DNA from: Ignavibacteria bacterium
Lineage (GTDB): Bacteria > Bacteroidota > Ignavibacteria > Kapaibacteriales > UBA961
DNA length: 64,000 bases
Reading direction: 5' to 3'
Assembly (NCBI GenBank): GCA_947491315.1
Contig: CANLII010000008.1
Location: 1 to 64,000, forward strand
Positions 28,839 through 39,611 of this stretch are shown in pieces. Position 1 is the stretch's first letter; each line of letters starts with the position of its first letter. The notes beneath the pieces are model-generated. The model searched no databases. It was not told the origin of the DNA and saw nothing but the letters and a program-made list of their open reading frames with translations. Both the position numbers and the translations under genes were made by a program.

Positions 28839-30478
28839 TGCATCGGTTTATTGAATTGTCATTCATACAAGCCGCAAAAGAAATTGGCATAGATATACCA
28901 AATATCAATTTTGAAAGACCTAAGATTGCAGATCATGGTCATCTCTCAACTAATATTGCTATGACCTTGGCAAAGCTCTTGAAGAGAAAACCTCAAGATA
29001 TTGCCCAGGATATCATTGCACATCTCAAAGTGGATTCAACCATCATTGACAATGTTGAAATCGCAGGTGCTGGTTTCATTAATATATATCTCAATCCACA
29101 TGCATTTCATCTTGCAATGATGCAAATGATTACAATGGGAAGTCACTATGGAAGGTCCAATATTGGTTCTGGTAAAACAGCAAATGTAGAATATGTGAGT
29201 GCAAATCCAACAGGGAAGTTACATCTCGGACATGGAAGAAATGCAGCAATCGGAGATACTGTTTCTAATCTTTTGGAATGGACCGGATATACAGTAACCA
29301 GAGAGTACTATTTCAATAATGCTGGCAATCAAATGAATATGCTGGCTACATCTATTTTTGCCAGATATCAGCATCTTACAGGAAATACAGAATATCTATT
29401 TCCCGAAGATGGATATCATGGTGATTATATCATTGAAATAGCTGAAAAAGCATTCACACAATTCGGAAATACACTTTCAGATGAGAATGCCGAAACGCTT
29501 TCAACTTTGAGAAAAATGGGTGAAGAGTGGTGTTTTGCTTCCATCATGAATACACTCAAAAAGATGCATATACATCAAGATACCTTTTTCAATGAGGATT
29601 CGCTCTATACCGATGGATCTATTGATTCTCTTCTCGATGAATTAAAGAAAAAAAACCTCAGTTATGAAAAAGAAGGTGCAACTTGGATGAAGTTCTCCGA
29701 GATTGATGATTCACTCACTGACAGAGTGATTGTAAAAAGTACAGGAGAGCCAACATATCGTTTACCTGATATCGCATATCATCGAACCAAATTTGAAAGG
29801 AATTATGATCTCATTGTTGATATTTTTGGTGCAGATCATATAGCAACTATTCCAGATGTGAAAGCCGGCATTCGAGCATTGGGTTATGATATTTCTAAAC
29901 TCAAAGTTCTCATTTATCAATTTGTAACTCTGTGGGATAATGGAGAGCAAGTTAAAATGAGTAAAAGATCCGGCAAAAGCTATACGCTGGATGAATTGAT
30001 TGATGAAGTTGGTGCTGATGTTGTGAGATTCTTTTTTCTCATGAGAGGAGCACAAACACAATTGGAATTTGATTTGCTCATAGCTCGTGAACAAAATGAC
30101 AAAAATCCAGTGTATTATCTGCAATATGTTCATGCCCGAATATGCTCATTGCTCAAACAGATTGAAGAGCAACAATTGCAAATACAAGATACATTTGATG
30201 CATCATTGCTCATTCATTCTTCCGAATTGAATCTGATTTCAATCTTAACAAGATTTGAGGAAGTGACAATCCGAGCCGCGCATAATCTCGAACCACAAAT
30301 GATATCCGAATATTTGCGAGAAGTAGCTTCTGCATTTCATTCATTTTATCATGATTGCAGAATTTTAGGTATGGAATCATCACTCATGAATGCAAGAATT
30401 CATCTTGCAATACTTACCAAAACAGTGATGAGTAATGGATTGACAATTTTAGGTATTTCTTCACCAACTTCAATGTAA
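28835..30478 (+). CDS. argS: Arginyl-tRNA synthetase
   Basis: VEYVSANPTGKLHLGHGRNAAIGD; VKMSKRSGKSYTLDELI. Confidence 0.95.
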   Translation: MMHRFIELSFIQAAKEIGIDIPNINFERPKIADHGHLSTNIAMTLAKLLKRKPQDIAQDIIAHLKVDSTIIDNVEIAGAGFINIYLNPHAFHLAMMQMITMGSHYGRSNIGSGKTANVEYVSANPTGKLHLGHGRNAAIGDTVSNLLEWTGYTVTREYYFNNAGNQMNMLATSIFARYQHLTGNTEYLFPEDGYHGDYIIEIAEKAFTQFGNTLSDENAETLSTLRKMGEEWCFASIMNTLKKMHIHQDTFFNEDSLYTDGSIDSLLDELKKKNLSYEKEGATWMKFSEIDDSLTDRVIVKSTGEPTYRLPDIAYHRTKFERNYDLIVDIFGADHIATIPDVKAGIRALGYDISKLKVLIYQFVTLWDNGEQVKMSKRSGKSYTLDELIDEVGADVVRFFFLMRGAQTQLEFDLLIAREQNDKNPVYYLQYVHARICSLLKQIEEQQLQIQDTFDASLLIHSSELNLISILTRFEEVTIRAAHNLEPQMISEYLREVASAFHSFYHDCRILGMESSLMNARIHLAILTKTVMSNGLTILGISSPTSM

Positions 30479-30488
30479 GGACTGAACT

Positions 30489-30740
30489 ATGGAAACTCCA
30501 GAAATAGGTGGTTATAACCCCATCAGAATGGAAATGGAACCGGGCACATATTATTGGTGCTCATGTGGCAAATCATCAAATCAACCATTTTGTGATGGCT
30601 CACATAAAGGTTCTTCATTTTCACCAATGGCAGTAGAAATCACAGAAACCAAAACAGTTTCATGGTGTACATGCAAGCAAACATCAAATCAATCATTTTG
30701 TAATGGAGCGCATAAACAATTGACTCCACCACAAGAATAA
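30489..30740 (+). CDS. Tandem CDGSH iron-sulfur domain protein
   Basis: [16 protein letters not shown] and [16 protein letters not shown], 36 aa apart. Confidence 0.9.
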   Translation: METPEIGGYNPIRMEMEPGTYYWCSCGKSSNQPFCDGSHKGSSFSPMAVEITETKTVSWCTCKQTSNQSFCNGAHKQLTPPQE

Positions 30741-30750
30741 TAGAAGTACA

Positions 30751-31539
30751 ATGGCGAAAATAATCGCAATAGCAAATCAAAAAGGCGGAGTTGGGAAGAC
30801 CACCTCCGCTGTCAATATTGCTGCATCTTTGGCTGCTGCTGAGAAAAAGACTTTATTGATTGATATAGATCCACAAGCAAATGCATCGAATGGACTTGGT
30901 ATCGATACCAAGAGTTTGGATCATACTGTCTATGAAGTATTGATAGGAAATGCAGATATACATGAAGCAATCGTTCCCACGATGATGCCGTATTTAACAG
31001 TATTACCTTCACATATTAATCTTGTGGGTGCAGAGATTGAAATGATCAATCTACAAGATCGGGAATATGTTTTAAAACAATCTTTGACTACAATTCAAAA
31101 CAACTATGAATATATGATCATTGACTGTCCGCCATCATTGGGAATCTTGACTTTGAATGGTTTGACAGCTGCAAATTCCGTTCTAATTCCCGTGCAATGT
31201 GAATATTATGCACTTGAAGGTTTGGGACAATTGTTACATACTATATCTATAGTTCGAAAGCATCTTAATCCAAAACTTGACATTGAAGGCGTATTACTTA
31301 CGATGTTTGATGGCCGACTAAGATTATCTCAGCAAGTAGAACATGAAGTACGCAAGCACTTTGAAGACAAAGTCATGAGGACAGTTATTCAAAGAAATGT
31401 ACGTTTATCTGAGTCTCCAAGTCATGGAAAACCAATCGTACTCTATGATGCCTTGAGTACAGGAGCTAGAAATTATCTTGATTTAGCCATGGAAATCATT
31501 GAGAATAATGCTCATAAACAAAGTGATAACAAATCATGA
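30751..31539 (+). CDS. parA: Chromosome partitioning ATPase ParA/Soj
   Basis: [47 protein letters not shown]. Confidence 0.94.
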   Translation: MAKIIAIANQKGGVGKTTSAVNIAASLAAAEKKTLLIDIDPQANASNGLGIDTKSLDHTVYEVLIGNADIHEAIVPTMMPYLTVLPSHINLVGAEIEMINLQDREYVLKQSLTTIQNNYEYMIIDCPPSLGILTLNGLTAANSVLIPVQCEYYALEGLGQLLHTISIVRKHLNPKLDIEGVLLTMFDGRLRLSQQVEHEVRKHFEDKVMRTVIQRNVRLSESPSHGKPIVLYDALSTGARNYLDLAMEIIENNAHKQSDNKS

Positions 31540-32447
31540 AATCTCAAACCGGACTTGGCAAAGGCCTTGGTGCACTCATTCAGAACAACCCGTCTAAGGA
31601 AACTTCGATCCAGGGAAGTGAGAATAATCAATATTCTATTGAAATTGAGATTACCAAAATCAAAACTAATCCCTTTCAACCAAGGGTAATTTTTGATACT
31701 GAAACTTTGAAGGATTTGGTTAATTCCATTAAAGTTCATGGAGTTATTCAGCCTATTGCAGTCAGAAGATCCGGCAATGCTTATGAACTCATTGCAGGTG
31801 AAAGAAGAATCAGAGCATCCATTGAAGCGGGTCTTGAGAAGATTCCTGCCATGATCTTGGATATTGATTCAGACCAAACAATGATTGAACTTGCAATCAT
31901 AGAGAATGTACAAAGAGACAATCTCAATGATATAGAAGTTGCGATGGGCTATGCTCTCTTGATTGAGAAATGTAATCTAACTCAGGAAGAAGTCGCGCAA
32001 AAAGTAGGGAAAGACCGAGCAACCATTTCCAATTTCTTGAGACTTCTCAAGTTGCCTATTGAGATTCAACAGAAACTCGCAATGCGTGAGATTTCAAATG
32101 GTCATGCCAGAGCTCTACTTTCTCTTACATCTACTGATAATCAGAATATGCTTGTAGAGAGAATCATGAATGAAGATTTATCTGTTCGAGAAACAGAGCA
32201 GATCATTCGTGAATTAATGGGCGGGTCAAAACGCAGTTCCAAGAAGTCTTCAAAGAAAAGTAAGCCCAATCCTAAACAGGCACAATCATTGAATAGTGAC
32301 TTACTTGCTCTTGAAGATACCTTACGAGAACATTTTACAACACAAGTTGCAATTCAACTCAAAGAGCATGAGACAGGAAAAATTGAGATCGCATTTTTCT
32401 CATTGGATGATTTACAAAGAGTCATTGAACTCATAGTACAAAAGTGA
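31536..32447 (+). CDS. parB: Chromosome partitioning protein ParB/Spo0J
   Basis: [38 protein letters not shown] region. Confidence 0.94.
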   Translation: MKSQTGLGKGLGALIQNNPSKETSIQGSENNQYSIEIEITKIKTNPFQPRVIFDTETLKDLVNSIKVHGVIQPIAVRRSGNAYELIAGERRIRASIEAGLEKIPAMILDIDSDQTMIELAIIENVQRDNLNDIEVAMGYALLIEKCNLTQEEVAQKVGKDRATISNFLRLLKLPIEIQQKLAMREISNGHARALLSLTSTDNQNMLVERIMNEDLSVRETEQIIRELMGGSKRSSKKSSKKSKPNPKQAQSLNSDLLALEDTLREHFTTQVAIQLKEHETGKIEIAFFSLDDLQRVIELIVQK

Positions 32448-32456
32448 TTATAGATC

Positions 32457-32894
32457 ATGATTGAACATTCTCATAGCACAACGATTCGCGTTCGATATGC
32501 AGATACCGACAAAATGGGTATTGTGTACAATGGAAATTATCTTACCTATTTTGAGATAGGCCGTACAGAATTACTTCGTTCTCTAGGCATGCCATATGCA
32601 GTATTAGAGCAGCAAGGATTTCAATTACCTGTAATTGAAGCACATATTGTATATAAAGTTCCGGCTGAATATGATGATATCCTCTCCATTAAAGCCACAT
32701 GCAAGATGGAAAGAGGAATATTGCTGAATATCTCTTATGAAATAACGAAAGACAATATACTTTTGACAATAGGTCACACTATTCATCCATTCATGAATAT
32801 TAAAAGCGGTAAACCAATAAGACCTCCACAGATTTTTTTGGAAAAATGGAATGGTAATCACGATTATAGTACGAAAGAGGAGATAAGAGCATGA
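32457..32894 (+). CDS. Acyl-CoA thioesterase (4HBT/YbgC family)
   Basis: VRYADTDKMGIVYNGNYLTYFEIGRTELLR. Confidence 0.9.
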   Translation: MIEHSHSTTIRVRYADTDKMGIVYNGNYLTYFEIGRTELLRSLGMPYAVLEQQGFQLPVIEAHIVYKVPAEYDDILSIKATCKMERGILLNISYEITKDNILLTIGHTIHPFMNIKSGKPIRPPQIFLEKWNGNHDYSTKEEIRA

Positions 32895-33835
32895 AATTAT
32901 TTTCAGCATATACTTTGTGTTTTCTACTTACTTCCTTCTTTTCAAGAATGTATGCCCAATCTCCCTTTGATTTTATTCAATTGGGCATCAGTGCAAGATC
33001 GGCAGGTTTAGGTGGAGCATTTACGAGCATGACAAAGGATCAAACTGCAGTATTTTTTAATCCGGGTACTCTTGCAACTATTGATTCATCAACTGTTTCC
33101 GCCACATTCATGAAACATGTGCTGGATATTAGTTCTGGTATGGCAATATATACATTGCCAATTGAGAAAAATACAACTGAACGCATGTCAATAAGTGCAG
33201 TCTATACAACATATGGTTCATTCGATAGAACAGATGAATTCGGTACAGTCACCGGTTCATTTTCATCGAATAATGTTGGACTGATGGGAACATATTCAAA
33301 TGAATTGGACTCAACATTGAGTTATGGAGTATCTGCAAAATTCATGTATGTTACTTTGGATGATTTGGCATCTTCCGCTCTAGCAATTGATGCAGGTGTA
33401 GTATATAGATTACCAGCTTCTCGAACTAATATTGGTTTTTCTTTATTGAATATTGGAACTCAGCTTTCAAAATTTGAAGGCATAACAGATCAAATGCCAA
33501 TAGATGTTCGATTGGGTATCAATCACAGATTGCGAGGATTACCTCTATTGCTTAATTTTTCATTGCATCACTTAGCAGATGATGCTGATGCATTCTTTGA
33601 CAGAGTTGGCAATTTTAGTATTGGTGGAGAATTCATTCTTAGCAAAGTATTAGATTTGCGTATAGGATATGACAATTATGTTAGGAATGCCACAAGCATT
33701 CAAGGCCAAAGAAGATTGTCCGGATTTGCCGCCGGAGTCGGTATTAGAACTGCTTATGTACAGATAGACTATGGAGTTTCGGCAATTGGAACAGCCGGCT
33801 CCATTCATAGATTGACATTACATACATCACTATAA
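32891..33835 (+). CDS. PorQ/PorV-family outer-membrane protein (T9SS-associated type)
   Basis: FDFIQLGISARSAGLGGAFTSMTKDQTAVFFNPGTLA pattern typical of PorV/PorQ barrels. Confidence 0.75.
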   Translation: MKLFSAYTLCFLLTSFFSRMYAQSPFDFIQLGISARSAGLGGAFTSMTKDQTAVFFNPGTLATIDSSTVSATFMKHVLDISSGMAIYTLPIEKNTTERMSISAVYTTYGSFDRTDEFGTVTGSFSSNNVGLMGTYSNELDSTLSYGVSAKFMYVTLDDLASSALAIDAGVVYRLPASRTNIGFSLLNIGTQLSKFEGITDQMPIDVRLGINHRLRGLPLLLNFSLHHLADDADAFFDRVGNFSIGGEFILSKVLDLRIGYDNYVRNATSIQGQRRLSGFAAGVGIRTAYVQIDYGVSAIGTAGSIHRLTLHTSL

Positions 33836-33850
33836 TCATAGGATTCATTT

Positions 33851-34237
33851 ATGAAATACCTGGTTTCGTTCTTTGTGACATTATTACTGATCACAGGAAC
33901 AACAATTGCTCAACAACAGCAACAATATCCAATCATCAAACCTACATTTACTTATGCTCAACTTGATTTAGCACTCAAATTGATGGAAAAGATTGAACTG
34001 AATGGCTCGGAAGTTGACGCGTTTCTTGAAATCAAAAGTTTATTCTATCCGGAATTGGTCAAAGGTGCCAATGACAAAAAGCAGTTAAATGACAAGATAA
34101 CCTTGGACATGAATACAAAACAAGCTGACAATGTTCTTGCATTTTTGAATAGATCCCGTTTGACAGGTAGTGAAGTACAGATCTTTAAAGAGTTTAAGGA
34201 CGCTATATTTTCTGCTGCGGCGGTTTTGAAAAAATAA
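33851..34237 (+). CDS. Small secreted protein with internal duplication, unknown function
   Basis: Signal peptide then QQQQQ tract; IELNGSEVDAFLEIKSLF vs SRLTGSEVQIFKEFKDAIF. Confidence 0.65.
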   Translation: MKYLVSFFVTLLLITGTTIAQQQQQYPIIKPTFTYAQLDLALKLMEKIELNGSEVDAFLEIKSLFYPELVKGANDKKQLNDKITLDMNTKQADNVLAFLNRSRLTGSEVQIFKEFKDAIFSAAAVLKK

Positions 34238-34241
34238 GTAT

Positions 34242-34263
34242 AAGGGTCGTTTTTACGACCCTT
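34242..34263. terminator. Probable bidirectional intrinsic terminator
   Basis: Perfect 9-bp stem aagggtcgt-tttt-acgaccctt between convergent genes, T-rich on the right and A-rich on the left. Confidence 0.8.
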
Positions 34264-35440
34264 ATTTATTTTTCTCCTCCAATGTCAGAAATCCTTTTTT
34301 CAAGGATTCCACACATTCTTTATCACTAATCTTACCATAGACAAATCTCATTATTTGCTCTTCAAATAGTTCTTCTGCATCTTGAAAATAAGCCGGTGAG
34401 GGGAGAATGACTGATATCTTGCATTGCTGCATAAATGCTTTTCTATCTTTATCAATTGTAAATACCTGATCACTGAAAGCAGTGGTATGAGCTGGTATAC
34501 CTGCATCTGGAATACTAGTGCAGAGTAATCTACTTTGTTCATACTTTGTTATGTATAGCACAAAGCGCATTGCTTCATCAAGATGTTTTGTATCAGAAGA
34601 AATACCGAGACAATCTCCACTTAAAATCGAAGCGCCAGAAATTCCTGGTATTCGAGCAAGAACTTTATGAGGGATAGATTCCAATGGAGGAATCATCCAT
34701 TGTCCTGTCAATGTTGCACGAATCTTACCTTGAATCAAAAATTGATCTAGTATTCTGGATTGTTCCAGAATACCATTTTTTTGTAGTTCAGACAAAATAT
34801 GCAAGCCCTCAAGTACCTTTTCATCACAAGTTTCGCTTAAAGGAAGCTTCGTAAATATAATACTTCCACTACTCCATAAAATTGGCAATATCCTCTTCAT
34901 TACATTGTGTTTCTCTGAAGCATTTACTCCGAAAACAGCACCATTTACCCTCGCTGTTAGTAAGTCTTGCCACGAAAGTGAATCACTCAAATCTGATAGC
35001 TCATGTGTTAGCACCAATGCTCTCGTATTCATTGTCCATGGAATGCAATAGATTGTTCCATCATTTCCCCTTATTTGATCATGAAATTGCTTTGGTATAC
35101 CGGAATCATTCACAATCAAAGGCATAAATACTTTTGCATTGATAAATTCTTGCGCCCATTCAATGCCTATATGTGTTATATCAGGTTTCTGTGAAGAAGA
35201 ATGTGCAAGTAAAAGCTTTGTTCTTCCTTCACTCCATTGCAATGGAATTTGTTCAATATGAATTTCAGGATTGTTTTTCTCGAACATGACTATCAAAGAA
35301 TCGATGATCTTCTGTTGATTCGGTTCAGTCCAAAAATGAGCGAAGCGAATAATACATTTATTATTATCATCTGAGGAACATGAAGAAAGCATGAAGAGGA
35401 GTGCAATAGAAAATAATAGTCGAGTCATGGTCAAAGTCAC
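34262..35440 (-). CDS. Extracellular solute-binding (ABC family 1-type) lipoprotein
   Basis: Lipobox FMLSSCSS; FEKNNPEIHIEQIPLQWSEGRTKLLLAHSSSQKPDITHIGIEWAQEF. Confidence 0.8.
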   Translation of the reverse strand: MTLTMTRLLFSIALLFMLSSCSSDDNNKCIIRFAHFWTEPNQQKIIDSLIVMFEKNNPEIHIEQIPLQWSEGRTKLLLAHSSSQKPDITHIGIEWAQEFINAKVFMPLIVNDSGIPKQFHDQIRGNDGTIYCIPWTMNTRALVLTHELSDLSDSLSWQDLLTARVNGAVFGVNASEKHNVMKRILPILWSSGSIIFTKLPLSETCDEKVLEGLHILSELQKNGILEQSRILDQFLIQGKIRATLTGQWMIPPLESIPHKVLARIPGISGASILSGDCLGISSDTKHLDEAMRFVLYITKYEQSRLLCTSIPDAGIPAHTTAFSDQVFTIDKDRKAFMQQCKISVILPSPAYFQDAEELFEEQIMRFVYGKISDKECVESLKKGFLTLEEKNK

Positions 35441-37296
35441 TGATTGGAAGTGATGACTTTACTATTTGGGGAGGGATTCTGTTCTTTCTTTTTTGTAGAA
35501 TCAAGCATTAATGAATCAGCAGATTGTTTGGCAGAAGGATAGAAATACTTCATGAGTAATTGCTGTGCAATAGGCCCAGCAATAGTACCACCAAAACCGG
35601 AATTTTCAACCAATACACAAATAGCAATCCGAGGATTAACTTTTGGAGCAAATGCAATGAACCAAGCATGATCTTCACCGTGAGGGTTTTGTGCAGTTCC
35701 TGTCTTACCACAGACAGAAATACCGGGTACTTTAGCTCCCAAAGCAGTACCCCCGGGTGTATTGACAACATCGTACATTCCTTTATGGATCACATTCCAG
35801 AATTCATCGGGCATGTCAATTGTTTTTCTACTTGCATATGCAACATCTTGCAATTGTTTTGTTTTACGATTATACACAGATCGCACTATATGTGGCTGAT
35901 AGATGATACCCTTATTTGCCAGTGCGGCGCAATAGACAGCCATTTGAAGAGGCGAGACACCGATTTCACCTTGACCGATACCCAAATTCACCAATCGACC
36001 GCGAATCTCTCCAGGTGATAGTTTTTGTTTTTTGTAAAACTTTTCACCAGGCAATTTGCCCTTTGAATCTTCAGGAATATCAATGAATGTTTTTTGTCCG
36101 AATCCAAATGCTTTACCATATTTCTCAAAATTGACGATGCCTATTTGAGGTCCCAATTTATTGAAGAACATATTGCAAGATACATGAAGTGCTTTTTGGA
36201 GATTCGTTGCGCCGTGGGCACCATGACATTTCCAAGAACGACCTCCAAATTCATAATATCCCGGACAATTAAATGTTTTCTCGGGAGTGATTAAACCTTC
36301 ATTCAATCCGGCAATTCCCATAAGCATTTTCCAAGTGGAGCCGGGAGGATAATTTGTCTGAGTAGCTCTATTGAAGAGTGGTTTTCCTTCATCCTTCAAT
36401 AATTTTGAAAATAGATTGCTTTTGGTTCTTCCGCTAAACTCTCTTATGTCATAATCAGGCATACTAACAAGTGCAAGTACTTCTCCAGAACTTGGATCTA
36501 CAGCAACAATACCACCTCTTTTTCCTTTCAGTAATTTCTCACCAAGTTCTTGGAGAGATTTATCAATACCCAGTCGAAGATCAAATCCTTCTTCGGCATT
36601 GATATCATTTTTACCATCAAGAAAACTTGAAACTTTCTGTCCTGTTGAATTAACTGCAACGAATTGAACACCTTTTGTTCCACGAAGGAAATTCTCATAG
36701 GTTTTCTCAAGACCTGCATAACCTACAATATCACCAGGTGCATAGTAATCTCCCATGGTTTCAATCTGTCTTCTATTGATCTCCCTGGAATAACCCAAAA
36801 TATGAGACATATTTCCTTCCATGCTGTATAAGCGTTTGGACTCCACGGATATATCAACGCCTGGTAAAAACTCATGATTTTCTTCAATGAGTGATATGAT
36901 GGACATATCTGCATCTCTGTAAATCTTATTAGGTTTTACTCTTGAGATTTTCTTTGATTCTTCAACAAAAGCCTTGATTTCATCTTGTGGTATCTGTAGG
37001 ATGGCTGACAAATAAGGTAAAGCCGAATCATCGAATTCATTCGGAGTGATTGAGATGGAATATGAGGGAGAATTATGGACCATTCTTTCACCATTTCGAT
37101 CAAATACATTTCCTCTGAAAGGATCGACAGTGACTTGTTTGATAGCTTGTATTTCAGCCTTCAATCTGTATACATTTCCCTGTATGATTTGTAAATAGGC
37201 CAATCTGCCTACATAGATGGACAAAACGCCCAAGACTATGATGCGCAAAATGATGGTTCTATCTCTACTGCCAATATTTACGGAATCATTATTCAA
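35437..37296 (-). CDS. mrdA: Penicillin-binding protein 2
   Basis: RGNVFDRNGERMVHNSPSYSI; PGSTWKMLMG; CGKTGTAQNPHG; single N-terminal TM. Confidence 0.94.
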   Translation of the reverse strand: MNNDSVNIGSRDRTIILRIIVLGVLSIYVGRLAYLQIIQGNVYRLKAEIQAIKQVTVDPFRGNVFDRNGERMVHNSPSYSISITPNEFDDSALPYLSAILQIPQDEIKAFVEESKKISRVKPNKIYRDADMSIISLIEENHEFLPGVDISVESKRLYSMEGNMSHILGYSREINRRQIETMGDYYAPGDIVGYAGLEKTYENFLRGTKGVQFVAVNSTGQKVSSFLDGKNDINAEEGFDLRLGIDKSLQELGEKLLKGKRGGIVAVDPSSGEVLALVSMPDYDIREFSGRTKSNLFSKLLKDEGKPLFNRATQTNYPPGSTWKMLMGIAGLNEGLITPEKTFNCPGYYEFGGRSWKCHGAHGATNLQKALHVSCNMFFNKLGPQIGIVNFEKYGKAFGFGQKTFIDIPEDSKGKLPGEKFYKKQKLSPGEIRGRLVNLGIGQGEIGVSPLQMAVYCAALANKGIIYQPHIVRSVYNRKTKQLQDVAYASRKTIDMPDEFWNVIHKGMYDVVNTPGGTALGAKVPGISVCGKTGTAQNPHGEDHAWFIAFAPKVNPRIAICVLVENSGFGGTIAGPIAQQLLMKYFYPSAKQSADSLMLDSTKKKEQNPSPNSKVITSNQ

Positions 37297-37353
37297 TTGT
37301 CATACCTCGTTAAAGCCATGTAAAATTAATCAATTCACGAATTGAAACCATCA

Positions 37354-38637
37354 TTACAAGGAAACAGTGAGTTTTTCCTTTGATCGAAAATATATAGTAA
37401 GCATCAGTAAGATTATGGATGATGCTAGGATACTAGCTAAAAGTCCATATACACCATATATAGGGATCAATAGACCAAATAGAGACAAAGTGGCTATACA
37501 AGTCAAACCATATATTTTGGCAAATACACCATAATTGCCAGAAATCGGGAAATAATGTATGAGGAATATATTTGCTGTCAGAATGAGTGTTTCAAAACAC
37601 AGAATTCTAAACATAAATGTTGCTTCTTCATGAAATTGACCGGAGAAAATGTAAATAATCCATGGAGCAGCTATCAAAGCAATTGGTGTCATGATGATAG
37701 CATACACAAATGTCCATTTTTGGTACATGGAAAGTGTACGCAAACATTTATCCTGTTCATGCTCAAACATGTATGATAATCTGGGTAAAGCAGATATGAT
37801 AAAAAGCCATGCAGGAAACAATTGAAAAACCCCAGCTGCTTTATCTGCGATCGCAAATGAACCTGTCATCATCGGTGTTGCAATGAGTGACACATAAAAC
37901 AATCTTGGTTGTGTATACAGAACTTGTGCAATGGAAGAAAAGAATGGTTTTAGAGCAAGTACAAATTCTTGCTTCAATATATCCACGGTTGGAAGAGAAA
38001 TTGTTACACCAAGTAATTTTTTAGCAAAAGCCAATGTTGAAATAGACATGAGAATTTGTGATCCATAATATATCATGGGATAATACAAATAATCATCAGG
38101 ACTTTTGATAAGAAAGATTGTTAAAATGAAGAGTATGATTCTCGCAATTATCTGAAATCTTGAGAGATAGAACATCTTCTCATAGCCCTGATAAAGCCAT
38201 ACAGGAAATAAGACATCTCCCACAATAAATCCGAAAGTGAGGATGATCAGTCCAAGCTCTGCATTCAAAGAAGGAATTACGAGGGCAATACCAAGCATGA
38301 TGAAAAATGAGATAAACATCAAAATTGATTTTAAAACAAGAATTGCCCCAGCGATTTTAGACGACATATCGGGATTATCCCTATACACAGAAATTTGTCG
38401 TGCTGCCGAATAGTTGAACCCAAAATTTGTAATGATATAGAAAATATACATGAAAGAGACAGCACTTTGTACAATGCCATATCTCTCGAGGCCGAGTGTT
38501 CGTACAAGGTAGGGTACAAGGATGAGAGGGACAAGATATTCCAATCCTTTCAGAAATGTCAGCGAAAAAAAGTTTTTCATGACACTCGCATGATCATTTC
38601 GAAGCATTGTGATCACGGAATTGAATATCGTTTTCAT
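37354..38637 (-). CDS. Polysaccharide biosynthesis/flippase (Wzx-like)
   Basis: Multi-TM; FFSLTFLKGLEYLVPLILVPYLVRTLGLERYGIVQ. Confidence 0.88.
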   Translation of the reverse strand: MKTIFNSVITMLRNDHASVMKNFFSLTFLKGLEYLVPLILVPYLVRTLGLERYGIVQSAVSFMYIFYIITNFGFNYSAARQISVYRDNPDMSSKIAGAILVLKSILMFISFFIMLGIALVIPSLNAELGLIILTFGFIVGDVLFPVWLYQGYEKMFYLSRFQIIARIILFILTIFLIKSPDDYLYYPMIYYGSQILMSISTLAFAKKLLGVTISLPTVDILKQEFVLALKPFFSSIAQVLYTQPRLFYVSLIATPMMTGSFAIADKAAGVFQLFPAWLFIISALPRLSYMFEHEQDKCLRTLSMYQKWTFVYAIIMTPIALIAAPWIIYIFSGQFHEEATFMFRILCFETLILTANIFLIHYFPISGNYGVFAKIYGLTCIATLSLFGLLIPIYGVYGLLASILASSIILLMLTIYFRSKEKLTVSL

Positions 38638-39611
38638 TAGAATGTAGAAATATGATGATTCGCTTGCAGAATTTTCTGAGGTAATGTATGAAGCAAATCA
38701 GGATGTCTGTCATATTGATGAATTGTATGGCAAATAGTCCCATCCTCATTTAACAATAAGCCATGATCGGGATGTTGGCGAAGCGAATCCTTATTCATCA
38801 GACCCATTGTCATAACGGGTCCACGCATATTCTCATAAAGATGCAATCTGTCACCAAAGAGATTCATCCGAATGGAATAATTATGAATACCTTGATCGAG
38901 TCCTGTAATCCCGGCAATTGCTCGAACTTTCGGTGTCAGAAGTATTCTGCACATCTCGGAAGTATATTCCAAAATAGCAGATGCGCTTCCCATGGTGATA
39001 CCGGCACATGAAATGGTATTATTACCGATGTGATTGAGTATATCCTCACCAAATGCTCTACGAATCCAACCCGCATTATGTTTTTCACCGGCAATGGTTG
39101 TTTTGGGGTCTTCAAGAAAACAACAGAGATCGTCATTGATGACAAAGTCAAAGGGATCTCTTTGAAACACAACATCTCTTGTATCGCTTAGCATAACTTT
39201 TGAGAATGTAGATTCCTTTTCAAGAAATGCTGTATACAGAAAATGTCTTGACTGATGAATATGAAAAGCTTTAGAGGCAAATGTGTTTTGTGCTTCTTTT
39301 GACAATACATAAAAGTTGATTTTTTGTATTGGACTCAATAATCGATATGCATTGACTTTTTTTCCGAGAAATGGTATCGTAACTCTCACTTCCTTGAAAT
39401 CTCTTAGATATATTCCCATTGATGAAAATATTGTTCTCGTATTGGAAGATATATCATCACAAAAAAAAGTCACACCACCTGCATAGCCTGTGGAATGAAG
39501 TGTTGCCAAAAATGGTTTAAGATCATCATATTCAAGAGAGCGAACAATCCCCATGATAATTGAACCATTCTCATTCTGGAATGTTGGAACATCATTAGGA
39601 AGATTACTCAT
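38637..39611 (-). CDS. Putative glycosyltransferase (GT-A-like)
   Basis: VMLSDTRDVVFQRDPFDF DxD-like motif, adjacent to wzx/wzz. Confidence 0.65.
   Translation of the reverse strand: MSNLPNDVPTFQNENGSIIMGIVRSLEYDDLKPFLATLHSTGYAGGVTFFCDDISSNTRTIFSSMGIYLRDFKEVRVTIPFLGKKVNAYRLLSPIQKINFYVLSKEAQNTFASKAFHIHQSRHFLYTAFLEKESTFSKVMLSDTRDVVFQRDPFDFVINDDLCCFLEDPKTTIAGEKHNAGWIRRAFGEDILNHIGNNTISCAGITMGSASAILEYTSEMCRILLTPKVRAIAGITGLDQGIHNYSIRMNLFGDRLHLYENMRGPVMTMGLMNKDSLRQHPDHGLLLNEDGTICHTIHQYDRHPDLLHTLPQKILQANHHISTF

Noticed and set aside
30751-32447. parS site near parAB
   Set aside because: I did not see a TGTTTCACGTGAAACA-like 16-mer by eye; a genome-wide search is needed, so none is claimed.
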